From contig JACJGO010000002.1 of the NCBI GenBank assembly GCA_014163555.1, forward strand, positions 1 through 64,000: 64,000 bases of DNA. Reading direction: 5' to 3'. Positions 27,024-36,164 of the stretch are shown here, piece by piece. The DNA comes from Flavisolibacter longurius. GTDB taxonomy: Bacteria; Bacteroidota; Bacteroidia; Chitinophagales; Chitinophagaceae. Under the pieces are notes generated by a model, which saw nothing but the letters and a program-made list of their open reading frames with translations, searched no databases and was not told the origin of the DNA. A program made the translations under genes and the position numbers. Every line of letters begins with the position of its first letter. Position 1 is the stretch's first letter.

Positions 27024-27518
27024 TTAACTCAATTTAATATCGTCAATCAGACCTTTGATGTGTTGTTCCTGGGCTTCGGGGGTAGCAAGCTGCTTGCGCA
27101 GTACTTTTTCAGTAACCTCGATCACCAGTTTACCCACTTCATTTTTCACGTCGGTAATGGCGGCCATTTTTTGGGCGTTGATCTGTTGCTGGGCTTCCAG
27201 GATAATTTTGTTGGCTTCTACTTTTGCCTGCTCTTTGGCCTCGGCCACAATCCGGTCTTTGGTATCGCGGGCTTCTTTCAGCATAGCCGATCTTTCTTCA
27301 CGGGCCCGTGCCATCAACTCTTCGTTCTCACTTTTCAGTTGTGCCATTTCACGCTTAACCTTTTCGGCTGTTTCCAGCGAACCGGCAATGTTTTTTTCGC
27401 GTTGGTCCAAAGAGCTCAGGATGGGACCCCAGGCAAATTTGCGCAGCACAAAAAACACAATCAAAAAGGCCAGCAAGGTCCAAAACAGCAGTCCTAATTC
27501 AGGAGTAAGTAATCTCAT
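27024..27518 (-). CDS. atpF: F0 ATP synthase subunit b
   Basis: A 164-residue peripheral stalk subunit: one N-terminal membrane helix (LLTPELGLLFWTLLAFLIVFFVL), then a long charged helix that dimerises. The FAWGPILSSLDQRE hinge is typical of Bacteroidota AtpF. Flanked on both sides by word palindromes within the operon. Confidence 0.95.
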   Translation of the reverse strand: MRLLTPELGLLFWTLLAFLIVFFVLRKFAWGPILSSLDQREKNIAGSLETAEKVKREMAQLKSENEELMARAREERSAMLKEARDTKDRIVAEAKEQAKVEANKIILEAQQQINAQKMAAITDVKNEVGKLVIEVTEKVLRKQLATPEAQEQHIKGLIDDIKLS

Positions 27519-27529
27519 ATACGAAATGT

Positions 27530-27619
27530 GATAATTTGATAATTCGATAATTTGATAATGAGGTGTTGCTTACCGCAGTTTTTCCTTCATTATCTCATTA
27601 GCTAATTGGAAAATTAAAA
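27530..27619. repeat. period-8 GATAATT word palindrome in the atp operon
   Basis: Left arm is four 8-base units, 27530-27561 (GATAATTT, GATAATTC and so on). Right arm is four units at 27588-27619 (CATTATCT, CATTAGCT, then AATT-type). It lies between atpE and atpF. Confidence 0.75.
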
Positions 27620-27654
27620 CTGCACCCGCCGCCCTGTGCTTTGAGTGCAGTTTT
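27616..27654 (-). terminator. intercistronic hairpin between atpE and atpF
   Basis: AAAACTGCAC pairs with GTGCAGTTTT across a 19-base loop, just after the atpE stop; T residues follow on the minus strand. A partial terminator here would raise atpE expression over atpF, consistent with the many c subunits per enzyme. Confidence 0.55.
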
Positions 27655-27660
27655 GTTTTT

Positions 27661-27951
<291 letters not shown>

Positions 27952-27953
27952 CT

Positions 27954-27990
27954 ATGAGCTTCGAGCTTTTCCGGCTCACAGCTCATGGCT
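27954..27990. repeat. short period-7 palindrome between atpB and atpE
   Basis: Units ATGAGCT, TCGAGCT on the left (27954-27967) and GCTCACA, GCTCATG on the right (27974-27987). Shares the GAGCTTCGAGC sequence with the array between atpF and atpH. Confidence 0.7.
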
Positions 27991-27993
27991 GTT

Positions 27994-29247
27994 TTAAATT
28001 ATCACCGGCTCCGTTGGCGGGTTGCCATGATGGGCGTCGCCTTCGTGCTGGTGGTGGTCTTCGGCTGCCTGGCCAATGAACACCGCTGTCAGGTTGGTAA
28101 AGATGAAGGCCTGGATAAACGCTACCAGCACTTCAATCACATAAATAAACACCGCAAACGCAATGGAGATCGGTGAGAAACCAATACCAATGCCAGCGCT
28201 CATGTTACCAAAAATGAAGATCAGCGAGATCAGACAGATAATGATAATGTGGCCTGCCAGCATGTTAGCAAACAGACGAATGATCAGGGCGAACGGCTTG
28301 GTAAAGATCGACAGGATCTCCACCGGGATCATGATCAGCTTAATGCCATGCGGCACCGGAGGCCAGAAAATGTGTCCCCAGTAATGCTTGTTGCCGCTGA
28401 AGGTGATTACCAGAAAAGAGATTAGTCCCAATACCGCCGTGAAAGCAATATTACCCGTTACGTTAGCCGCACCCGGGATCAGTCCAAAAATGTTATTGAT
28501 CAGGATGAAAAAGAAAATAGTCAGGAGGAGTGGCATGTATTTGCGGTAGGCAGGGCCGATGTTGGGTTTGGCCACTTCATCGCGAACAAACTGGATAACC
28601 GGCTCGATGGCATTTTGCCAGCCCTTGGGCGCCGAGGTCACACCCTGGCCGGTTTTATAACGCTTGGCCACAGAGGTCATCAGCAGTACCAACACGATCA
28701 AGGCCAGAAACATTTGCACCACGTTGCGTGTCAGCGAAAAATCGTACACTTTAATGTTTGGCAGAACGTTGCCGTTGTTATCCACTGCTACAATTTGCTC
28801 GTCGCTCAGCAGGCGAATCTCGTCTTCGCTTACGCCTTGTTGTTTCAACTGCTCTTTGTAATGTGCGGTAATAATGCGGTAGCCGTTGTAAGCATCCTCA
28901 CCATGGTGAAACTTTGACGAGCTGAAAAAGGAAAGACCTCTTCCGGGCTCATATAATAAGATAGGTAAGGGAATGGTAGCATGGTGTTGCTCGCCGTCGC
29001 TGCCTTCCCAGGAGAAAAAGTGAAACTCGTGACCGTCCATTACGTGGCCGAAGATTACCTTGTTGGCATCGAACTTTCCTTTCTCCTCGTGTCCCTCGCC
29101 GCCTTTTTCGTCGGCGGTGTGGTGCACTTCGTCTTCTGCCTGCAGGTTTCTGTCAGGGTCATTTTGCGAAAAAGAAGGATTAGAAAAAAGCGTCAACAAT
29201 AAGCCAAAAACCGCTACTGATAAGGATTTGATTCGTCCGGATGCCAT
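27994..29247 (-). CDS. atpB: F0 ATP synthase subunit a
   Basis: A 417-residue proton-channel subunit. Unlike most bacteria it has a signal-like N-terminus (SLSVAVFGLLLTLFSNPSFS) and a ~180-residue histidine/glutamate-rich extracytoplasmic region before the five or six membrane helices, as in other Bacteroidota. The essential arginine is in PFALIIRLFANMLAGH. ATG 29247 is chosen because an alternative at 29271 falls inside the -7 promoter element. Confidence 0.93.
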   Translation of the reverse strand: MASGRIKSLSVAVFGLLLTLFSNPSFSQNDPDRNLQAEDEVHHTADEKGGEGHEEKGKFDANKVIFGHVMDGHEFHFFSWEGSDGEQHHATIPLPILLYEPGRGLSFFSSSKFHHGEDAYNGYRIITAHYKEQLKQQGVSEDEIRLLSDEQIVAVDNNGNVLPNIKVYDFSLTRNVVQMFLALIVLVLLMTSVAKRYKTGQGVTSAPKGWQNAIEPVIQFVRDEVAKPNIGPAYRKYMPLLLTIFFFILINNIFGLIPGAANVTGNIAFTAVLGLISFLVITFSGNKHYWGHIFWPPVPHGIKLIMIPVEILSIFTKPFALIIRLFANMLAGHIIIICLISLIFIFGNMSAGIGIGFSPISIAFAVFIYVIEVLVAFIQAFIFTNLTAVFIGQAAEDHHQHEGDAHHGNPPTEPVII

Positions 29248-29268
29248 CACGTTTTCTGAAATTTGGCG

Positions 29269-29276
29269 CAAAGATA
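29269..29276 (-). promoter_or_regulatory. -7 promoter element of the atpBEFH operon
   Basis: TATCTTTG on the minus strand, 21 bases upstream of the atpB start; perfect TAnnTTTG match. Sets the start choice for atpB. Confidence 0.65.
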
Positions 29277-29383
29277 AGGAGGATAGCCGAAAAGAGGGAG
29301 TGATGGAAAAAGTTTGTAAGATTTAGGAAATTGATAGTAGAAACAGGACCTCTGTTTAAAGACAGTGATGACAGTTCTCGCCT

Positions 29384-31183
29384 TTAAACGAGGCTTGTTT
29401 TCTTTTCAAACTGCATCCGGTGCAATTTGCTGTAAAAGCCACCCTTTGCCAGCAGTTCCTGATGGGTGCCTACCTCTTTCAATTCGCCTTTATCCAACAC
29501 AATAATCATATCAGCCCGCTGAATGGTGCTCAAGCGGTGGGCAATCACAATAGACGTACGGTCGGCCACCAGGCGGTTGATAGCTTTTTCGATCAGGTAT
29601 TCGCTTTCGGTGTCAATGGAAGATGTAGCCTCATCCAATATTAAGATGGATGGATTGTACAGGAGGGCCCGGATAAAAGAAAGTAATTGGCGCTGCCCCA
29701 GCGAAAGCGTGGCGCCGCGTTCCATCACATTGTAATCGTACCCGCCGGGAAGCTGCAAAATGAAGTCATGCATGCCAATCAGTTTGGCGGCTTCCTCTAC
29801 CCTTTCCCGCGGAATTTCGGGGTTCATCAGGGTAATGTTGTCCAGCACGGAGCCGGGAAAGAGAAACACATCCTGCAACACGACCCCGATATTTTTGCGC
29901 AGCAAATCCGTGTTATACTTATCTATAGATACATCATCAATCCGGATCTGTCCGCGCTGAATCTGGTACAGGCGGTTCAGCAGCGAGATGATGGTGGTTT
30001 TTCCACTGCCGGTATGGCCAACAATAGCGACGGTTTGCCCGGGCTCGATGCGGAACGAAATGTCTTTCAGTACCGAATGATCTTCGGTATAGCCAAACCA
30101 AACCTGGTCGAATTCGATCTTTCCCTTCACAACGTTCGGCGCATACGCATCGGGGGGCGAAGGCGGCAGTTCGTCCTCGTTGTCCAGCACCTTGAATACC
30201 CGTTCGCTGGCGATCATGCCCATCTGCAGCACGTTGAACTTATCGGCAATTACCCGCAACGGACGAAAGATCAGGTTGAGGTAAAGTATAAACGCTGTTA
30301 TTTTCCCCTCCTGGCCTGACTGCACGGCAATGGCCTCTTTGGCCGCCCAATACACGATCAGTCCCATGGAAAGCGCCAGCACAATTTCTACCAGCGGGAA
30401 AAACACCGAATAAGCAAAAATGGCGTGGATGTTGGCGTTGCGGTGCTCCTTGTTGATGGCATCGAATTTTTCCCGTTCCCGCTTTTCCGCAGCAAAGGCC
30501 TGTACAATGTACATACCCGTGATGTGCTCCTGCACAAAAGCATTAAGGGCCGATACGGCATTACGTACGCGGTGAAAGGACCGGTTAACGCTTTCTTTAA
30601 AATAGTAGGTACCTATAATAATAATCGGAAAGGGAATCAGCGAGATCAGGGTGAGTTGCCAATCGGTCCAGAACATAATACCCAGTACGCAAAGAATGGA
30701 AAGCAGGTCGGCGATAATGGGAATCAGGCCATCGGCAAAAATATCGTTGATGCGTTCGATATCGTCCACTGTACGGGTGGTAAGTGTGCCGATGGGGGTA
30801 CGGTCGAACTGGCGCAGGTTGAGGTTGAGCACCTTGCCAAAGACCTTTACCCGCATATCTTTTACCACGGTTTGGCCCAGCCAGGCGGTGGTATAGGAAA
30901 AATAAAACCGCAGCACGGTTTCCAAAAGCGTAAAGCCAATCTGCAGCACAATCACCCATACCAAGGCATCAATGGCTCTGTCGGCAAAACTGCGGTCGGC
31001 GCCAGCAATGTATTTATCTACGGTAAGCTGAATGAGAAAAGGCCGCACCGGCGTGAAGGCTGCCAGCACAATGGCCAGCACAATAGAGCCGATAAACCGG
31101 CCCCGGTACGGGCGGGTGAATTGCAAGACCCTGTTCAATAAGCTAAAATCAAAAAAAGACTTCTTCCCGCCGGTAGTGCTCAT
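29384..31183 (-). CDS. MsbA-like ABC transporter, fused permease and ATPase
   Basis: A 599-residue half-transporter. Six membrane helices (residues ~30-310) precede the nucleotide-binding domain: Walker A GHTGSGKTTI, Q-loop VVLQDVFLFPG, signature LSLGQRQLLSFIRALL, Walker B ILILDEATSSID and switch His in VIAHRLSTI. A homodimer exporting lipid, peptide or drug substrates is expected. The signature is LSLGQ rather than the more usual LSGGQ. Its start lies 10 bases from the GTTCAC word array. Confidence 0.92.
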   Translation of the reverse strand: MSTTGGKKSFFDFSLLNRVLQFTRPYRGRFIGSIVLAIVLAAFTPVRPFLIQLTVDKYIAGADRSFADRAIDALVWVIVLQIGFTLLETVLRFYFSYTTAWLGQTVVKDMRVKVFGKVLNLNLRQFDRTPIGTLTTRTVDDIERINDIFADGLIPIIADLLSILCVLGIMFWTDWQLTLISLIPFPIIIIGTYYFKESVNRSFHRVRNAVSALNAFVQEHITGMYIVQAFAAEKREREKFDAINKEHRNANIHAIFAYSVFFPLVEIVLALSMGLIVYWAAKEAIAVQSGQEGKITAFILYLNLIFRPLRVIADKFNVLQMGMIASERVFKVLDNEDELPPSPPDAYAPNVVKGKIEFDQVWFGYTEDHSVLKDISFRIEPGQTVAIVGHTGSGKTTIISLLNRLYQIQRGQIRIDDVSIDKYNTDLLRKNIGVVLQDVFLFPGSVLDNITLMNPEIPRERVEEAAKLIGMHDFILQLPGGYDYNVMERGATLSLGQRQLLSFIRALLYNPSILILDEATSSIDTESEYLIEKAINRLVADRTSIVIAHRLSTIQRADMIIVLDKGELKEVGTHQELLAKGGFYSKLHRMQFEKKTSLV

Positions 31184-31193
31184 GTTTCAAAAA

Positions 31194-31225
31194 GTTCACA
31201 AGTTCGCTCGTTCACGAGTTCACAA
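31194..31225. repeat. period-8 GTTCAC array downstream of the four-helix-bundle gene
   Basis: Four phased 8-base units (GTTCACAA at both ends, GTTCGCTC and GTTCACGA between). It begins 8 bases past the stop of the four-helix-bundle gene (in its direction of transcription) and uses the same word as the palindrome upstream of that gene. Confidence 0.8.
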
Positions 31226-31232
31226 GTTAATT

Positions 31233-31628
31233 TTATCGGTCTTTATATTTTACGCCTTTCAGTTCGGATGTTTCCAGGTAAGCGATCAACTTTTGCAGCA
31301 TAACGATGATCTCTTTCGACAAGGCAAAGAGTTCATCAAATTCTTCTTTTTGCACATAAGCCCTGTCCAGTGCCCGGTAAAGCTGCGAACGAAGTTCGCC
31401 ACAAGAACCTTTCGCAACGTAAAGAAACTGCAGAAACTCTTTATTGCCACTTCGCTCAAAACCTTCTGCAATATTATCCATGATAGAACCGGCAGCGCCT
31501 TCAATTTGTGCAATCAGGCGGTAGTTCCGCTGAAAACGGCCTGTATCGATATAATTGCCAACTTTTTGGTTGAGAACTCTTGCCTTCTGCCAGGCCTGGA
31601 TTTCTTCAAAGCAGGTAAAGGTTGCCAT
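31233..31628 (-). CDS. four-helix bundle protein, S23/IVP family
   Basis: A 131-residue protein of the 23S rRNA intervening-sequence (S23) family: FEEIQAWQKARVLNQKV in helix 1, then IAQIEGAAGSIMDNIAEGFE, FLYVAKGSCGELRSQLYRA in helix 3 and a final amphipathic helix. The family forms pentameric barrels with basic surfaces that bind nucleic acid; Avd of diversity-generating retroelements is a homologue. It is not within rRNA here. The gene fits exactly between two arrays of the same GTTCAC word, suggesting that gene and arrays are one mobile or maintained element inserted between two unrelated minus-strand genes. Confidence 0.9.
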   Translation of the reverse strand: MATFTCFEEIQAWQKARVLNQKVGNYIDTGRFQRNYRLIAQIEGAAGSIMDNIAEGFERSGNKEFLQFLYVAKGSCGELRSQLYRALDRAYVQKEEFDELFALSKEIIVMLQKLIAYLETSELKGVKYKDR

Positions 31629-31636
31629 ACGAACAA

Positions 31637-31731
31637 GTTTATGGGTTTACGAGTTCACTTGTTCACAAGTTAGTATATAAGTTTTCGGACCACAACTTGT
31701 GAACATGTAAACCTGTGAACGTGTGAACTTG
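31637..31731. repeat. period-8 GTTCAC palindrome upstream of the four-helix-bundle gene
   Basis: Left arm is four units at 31637-31668 (GTTTATGG, GTTTACGA, then GTTCAC types). Right arm is four TGTGAACn-type units at 31698-31729. TGTTCACAAGTT (31660-31671) and AACTTGTGAACA (31694-31705) pair perfectly. The right end stops 4 bases before the next gene's stop codon. Confidence 0.85.
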
Positions 31732-31734
31732 CCT

Positions 31735-33921
31735 TTACGCTCCGCGTTCCTCGCCGCCCATCGCATTTTTGTAGGCTTTGATAAAAATGGCACCCAGGTT
31801 TTTGTGCGGGGGCACATAGTCGCCGAAGCCGTCGATGTTTTTGTATTTGCGTTCAAATTCCCGCCAGAAAGGAATCCAATCGATGTTTTTCCCGGTACGC
31901 AGGTTTTCCATCATCATGTCGATGAGCGGCTGGTTAAACACCAGCTTCCCGATTTGCTTGGAAGAGATGATGTGGGCATCTTCGGCATGCTCCAACACAT
32001 CATGAATCACATTGTAGCCGCCGCACGAACCCATGAACACGATCTTGGCGGTTGGCGCCAGCTGCTCGATGGTATACGGAGCATAATAACTGTGACCGCG
32101 GTGAATGACTACCGTAGGCTCCAGCCCTTTTTCGGCCAGGTAATCGCCCAGCGCAGCCTGCGCCCGGTCCACCTCACCGGAGACTTCGTCGAGCGGTTTA
32201 TTGGCGAAAATCTTTATCGGCCGGCCTTTGATAGAGGTAAAGGTGATCCACTGGCGGTTTTCCTCCCGGCGCCAGAGGCTGGAAGAAAACTGCGGAACAA
32301 AGTTGGCATAGTTCATCCGGCCGTCTTTATCGCCATAAAAAAATACCTGTATCACTACCTGGCCGGAGTCGCTGCCCCCAGCCAGCGTTTTATAATTTAC
32401 GCTGTACACGGGCGGTATGTTAAACTCCCTGGAAAGGTCAATGGTAGTATCCTCGGAAGAACGGAATAACTTATACAGGAGGTCGTAGATCACTAAACCC
32501 CGCTTGTTGTTGCTGCGGGCGGCTTCTTCGTAATTGAGCCGTACGTTGGCAAGCATCTGGTCGGCCACGGGCTTCATGGTTTCGGCAATGGAGGCATAAG
32601 AGTCAGCCACATCCACACCGTCTTCCAGTCCATCCGATTTATCCAGGTTGTTTACAAAAGCCGTCATCAGCACCCTTGCCCGGTCGCCGTCGGGGAACGA
32701 AGCCAGGAAGTTTGTCAGGGTGTTGTAACCGGCTGCCACCTTAATGAATTTTTTGAAATAATCAAAGCCAACGCTCATCAGGAGCGAGTCGCCGCGGTTA
32801 CCGATCTTCTGCATCAGGCGTGGGTACACACCTTTTGTATAACTGGATGTATACAGGTCGGTTTCGCCGGCAATCACCAGGTAATACAGTTCCTGTGCGG
32901 TCAGCGGGTTGAGGGCAGCAAAGCGAACCGCGGGGTTTTCCACCTCGTGCAGATCGTTGATGCTTTTGATAAAATTATCCAGTCCTTTTTTGGTCAGCAT
33001 GGCCTGGAGGGCCTTCATCTCCATGATCTTTTCTCCTTCCAGTTGACGCTGCACATAATCCATACGGGTCTTTACCAGCAGCTTGTAATATTTTACGGGA
33101 TCGTCTTTAACGGCTTCAATTTCGTCAATGGTCTGGCGTCCCTTGATCAGGTTGTCCAGGAAAGGAAAGTACAACTGGCCGCTGGTGCTTTTGGCCATTT
33201 TGGATATGGTACGGATGATCGGGTCGTCGATGGAGCGGATGGCATATCCCAGCTTGTTATCGGCTGCGGCATAGTCGTACAACTGGCGCGGATTCTTATG
33301 ACCGGCAATTTTGATCAGGCTATCGCGGAAGGGAACATCAGGGTTGTCTTTGAGGGTAATGAACACCTTATCAGGGTAAAGCGTAGCAAATTTCAGCACC
33401 ACTTTATTCTGCACGCTACGCAGGCCCGGGTTGCCATCAAAGGCCTGGGAGGCTAAAAGCACATTGGCCACTTCGTACTCCTGCCGGTCCACGATCGCTT
33501 CTATGCTTTGTATTTTTTTATCCTGCTGAATGGCATCGTTATAGGCCGTCAACAATATGGGCAGGTTGGAGGGTGTAAAGGTCCGGCTGCGAAAATCAGT
33601 GGAAACTTTCCTGAGCATCCGCTCCAGGCCGCGCAGGTAGCCGATCTTTCGCTGGTCGCCCATGCTGTCGCTGTCGATACTGCACTGCAGGGCATTGACC
33701 TGCTGGATCAGGGCATGATTTACATAGTGTACAACATCGTCATTATCGCCTTTTGCAAGACCCGATTTCAGTACAGCAGCCTGGGCTTTATCTACATTGT
33801 CATGCCAGAGCCGGCGACTGATAGGCGGCTTGCAGGTAAGATCGGTAACGGATTGAGCCGACAGTGCAAACGCAAAAAAACTAAAACACACAGATAAAAC
33901 AGCTCGGTTGGAGTAAGACAT
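31735..33921 (-). CDS. large secreted protein with clan-CD-peptidase-like C-terminus
   Basis: A ~728-residue protein with a signal peptide (SVCFSFFAFALSAQ). Most of it is helical and has no recognised domain. Near the C-terminus, VVIHRGHSYY followed 20-odd residues later by KIVFMGSCGGYN has the spacing of the His and Cys blocks of clan CD proteases (caspase, CHAT, gingipain types): a hydrophobic strand ending in His-Gly and one ending in small-Cys. IISSKQIGK after it fits the next strand. Similarity to any peptidase family would need profile searching. Start ATG 33921 or 33930. Confidence 0.7.
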   Translation of the reverse strand: MSYSNRAVLSVCFSFFAFALSAQSVTDLTCKPPISRRLWHDNVDKAQAAVLKSGLAKGDNDDVVHYVNHALIQQVNALQCSIDSDSMGDQRKIGYLRGLERMLRKVSTDFRSRTFTPSNLPILLTAYNDAIQQDKKIQSIEAIVDRQEYEVANVLLASQAFDGNPGLRSVQNKVVLKFATLYPDKVFITLKDNPDVPFRDSLIKIAGHKNPRQLYDYAAADNKLGYAIRSIDDPIIRTISKMAKSTSGQLYFPFLDNLIKGRQTIDEIEAVKDDPVKYYKLLVKTRMDYVQRQLEGEKIMEMKALQAMLTKKGLDNFIKSINDLHEVENPAVRFAALNPLTAQELYYLVIAGETDLYTSSYTKGVYPRLMQKIGNRGDSLLMSVGFDYFKKFIKVAAGYNTLTNFLASFPDGDRARVLMTAFVNNLDKSDGLEDGVDVADSYASIAETMKPVADQMLANVRLNYEEAARSNNKRGLVIYDLLYKLFRSSEDTTIDLSREFNIPPVYSVNYKTLAGGSDSGQVVIQVFFYGDKDGRMNYANFVPQFSSSLWRREENRQWITFTSIKGRPIKIFANKPLDEVSGEVDRAQAALGDYLAEKGLEPTVVIHRGHSYYAPYTIEQLAPTAKIVFMGSCGGYNVIHDVLEHAEDAHIISSKQIGKLVFNQPLIDMMMENLRTGKNIDWIPFWREFERKYKNIDGFGDYVPPHKNLGAIFIKAYKNAMGGEERGA

Positions 33922-34112
33922 GCGCCTCATAAAACAAATTTAATACCCGAAGTGCGAAAGCGGGGTTAATCTTCCTTTTGCTGACGAGGCAGGGCTCTAT
34001 TTGGTTGTCATAAAACAATTTGTTTCTAACAAAACCATGAAGTCTTTATTAATTAATCATTAAGTCTGCTGCTGCCGGAAAGCCAGCCCGGGCGGAGTAA
34101 ATGCTTTTCCTG

Positions 34113-34120
34113 TAGGTTTG
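34113..34120 (+). promoter_or_regulatory. -7 promoter element of the response regulator gene
   Basis: TAGGTTTG, perfect TAnnTTTG, 18 bases before the ATG at 34139. Confidence 0.55.
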
Positions 34121-34138
34121 CCGCAAAGTAGTTGACCG

Positions 34139-34819
34139 ATGGAAGCAAAGAACCGGAAGGTATTGATCGCAGACGACGAACCGGATATTATAGAAATCCT
34201 GAAGTACAACCTGGAGAAAGAAGGGTACGAAGTCATTACGGCAAAAGACGGCGATGAAGCCCTCCACAAAGCCAAACAAACCTCTCCCCAACTGATTGTG
34301 CTGGACATGATGATGCCCAGGAAAAGCGGTATGGAAGTGTGCGAATTGCTGCGGGCTCAAAACCAGTTCCAGGATACGCTGATCATGTTCCTGACCGCCC
34401 TGAATGACGAGACCACGCAGCTGAAAGGCTTTGACACCGGCGCCGACGATTACGTGAGCAAGCCCGTTAGCACCTCTGTTTTTGTAAGCAAGGTAAATGC
34501 TCTTTTCCGCCGGGTCATTCCGTCCGAAAACAAAGTGCTCCGGGCCGGCGTGCTGGAAATCGATCCCGAACGTTTTGTGGTGAAGCTGGACGACAAGGAG
34601 ATCATCCTGGCCAAAAAAGAATTTGAACTTCTTTACCTCCTGGCCTCCAAACCGGGCCGGGTGTTCCTGCGCAACGAGATCCTGAGCCAGGTGTGGGGCA
34701 ATGATGTGATTGTTGGCGACCGCACCATTGATGTGCACATCCGCAAGATCCGCCAAAAACTGGGCGTTGACTGTATTACAACGGTGAAGGGCGTTGGGTA
34801 TAAGTTTGAATTGACGTGA
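34139..34819 (+). CDS. OmpR/PhoB-type response regulator
   Basis: A 226-residue regulator: receiver domain with the acidic pair DDEPD, phospho-acceptor Asp in LIVLDMMMPRKSGME and Lys in YVSKPV, then an OmpR winged helix (EFELLYLLASKPGRVFLRNEIL, RTIDVHIRKIRQKLG). Works with the PhoR-like kinase 113 bases downstream. In Bacteroidota this pair is usually phosphate- or envelope-responsive. Its stop codon overlaps the word palindrome. Confidence 0.92.
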   Translation: MEAKNRKVLIADDEPDIIEILKYNLEKEGYEVITAKDGDEALHKAKQTSPQLIVLDMMMPRKSGMEVCELLRAQNQFQDTLIMFLTALNDETTQLKGFDTGADDYVSKPVSTSVFVSKVNALFRRVIPSENKVLRAGVLEIDPERFVVKLDDKEIILAKKEFELLYLLASKPGRVFLRNEILSQVWGNDVIVGDRTIDVHIRKIRQKLGVDCITTVKGVGYKFELT

Positions 34820-34928
34820 GTGGTGAGCTTTGAATGGTGAGTAAGAGAATCCAAATCTTATCTCAAAAAACCATGGAATCATACTAATTTATAGTACTCA
34901 ACTCACCACTGACGACTCACCACTCACG
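34816..34928. repeat. period-7 GTGAGTG palindrome between regulator and kinase
   Basis: Left arm is four units at 34816-34843 (GTGAGTG, GTGAGCT and two more); right arm is four units at 34901-34928 (ACTCACC, ACTGACG and so on). A 13-base exact pairing closes the outer ends (34815-34827 with 34916-34928). It overlaps the stop codon upstream and ends 4 bases before the next ATG, occupying the whole gap. Confidence 0.85.
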
Positions 34929-34932
34929 AAAA

Positions 34933-35985
34933 ATGTTCCAGACAAAAAACCTTTCTCCCCGCAAGCTATCTGCCCTCACAGCCCTGGCCCTTTCCATCCC
35001 GATCAGTGCCGGCATTTACCTGCTGGAAAGGTCTTGGCAGATTGGTGTGGCGGCGTTTGTGCTGATTTTCCTGGTGAGTTATTTTTTGATCTTCAACATT
35101 ATCCAAAACTTTATCTACCGCAAGATCAAACTCATTTACAAATTCATTCACCAGACAAAGGCTACCCGCCGCGAGGAGATGTACTATAAATACATTTTGC
35201 CCCAGAAAAGTATCGATGACGTGCGGGAAGATGTGGAAGCCTGGGCGGCGCAGCAAAGCCGCGAAATGGATATCCTGAAACAGAACGAAGTGTACCGGAA
35301 AGAATTTTTGCAGAATCTCTCCCATGAATTCAAAACACCAGTGTTTGCCATCCAGGGCTATATTGATACCTTGCTCAATGGTGCCCTTGAGAACCCCGAC
35401 GTGAACCGGCGCTTTTTGGAAAAAGCCGGTAAGAACGCCGAGCGGCTGGCAAACCTGATCAACGACCTTGACGGCATTTCCAAGCTCGAACGCGGCGAGC
35501 TGAAACTTTCCCCGCAGAATTTTGTGATTCAGGATGTCATCCGCGAAGCGTTTGAAAGCCTTTCCATCAAAGCCGAAAGTGCCGGGATTGATTTTTCATT
35601 TAAGAAAGGTTGCGAGAAACCGGTTGGCGTGTATGCAGATAAAGAGAAAATTCACCAGGTGGCATACAACCTGATTGACAATGCCATCAAGTATGGCAAA
35701 CCCGGCGGGCATATCGTTGCCAGCGTGTACAACACCGACGACCGTACGATTTTGACGGAGATCAGCGACAACGGCATCGGCATTCCCGAAAAATTCCTGG
35801 GCCGCATTTTCGAACGGTTTTACCGCACCTCCGGCGGCCGCAACAAAGATGTAAAGGGTAGCGGGCTGGGATTGGCGATTTGCAAACACATCATCGAGGC
35901 GCATGGCCATACCATTCATGTGCGCAGCAAGGAAGAAGTGGGTACTACAATCGGGTTTACACTGGACCGCAGGAAAGAAGCTTAA
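34933..35985 (+). CDS. PhoR-like sensor histidine kinase
   Basis: A 350-residue membrane kinase. Two adjacent hydrophobic segments (residues ~12-55, LTALALSIPISAGIYLL and VAAFVLIFLVSYFLIF) leave almost no periplasmic loop, so it senses membrane or cytoplasmic signals. HisKA has FLQNLSHEFKTPVFAIQGY; HATPase_c has NLIDNAIKYGKPGG, SDNGIGIPEKF and GSGLGLAICKHI. Operon partner of the response regulator upstream. Confidence 0.92.
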   Translation: MFQTKNLSPRKLSALTALALSIPISAGIYLLERSWQIGVAAFVLIFLVSYFLIFNIIQNFIYRKIKLIYKFIHQTKATRREEMYYKYILPQKSIDDVREDVEAWAAQQSREMDILKQNEVYRKEFLQNLSHEFKTPVFAIQGYIDTLLNGALENPDVNRRFLEKAGKNAERLANLINDLDGISKLERGELKLSPQNFVIQDVIREAFESLSIKAESAGIDFSFKKGCEKPVGVYADKEKIHQVAYNLIDNAIKYGKPGGHIVASVYNTDDRTILTEISDNGIGIPEKFLGRIFERFYRTSGGRNKDVKGSGLGLAICKHIIEAHGHTIHVRSKEEVGTTIGFTLDRRKEA

Positions 35986-36164
35986 CGACCTATAGCAATC
36001 GACAGCCGGCTGTTGTCTCTCCACAACAGCCTTGCCCAAATGAGTCCAAACCTATCCGTTTCATTTTGCAGAAATCTCCTGATTTACCCATTCTGCCCGA
36101 CGAAATAATATAGGCCAACGTTTCTGTATTACCTTTTTGTTATCCTTTCGTAACTTTCTTAGTC

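Noticed and set aside
36034-36062. Fourth full copy of the tRNA-flank motif
   Set aside because: Only about two thirds of 26 bases match, and no 92-base repeat follows; noted as a possible remnant only.
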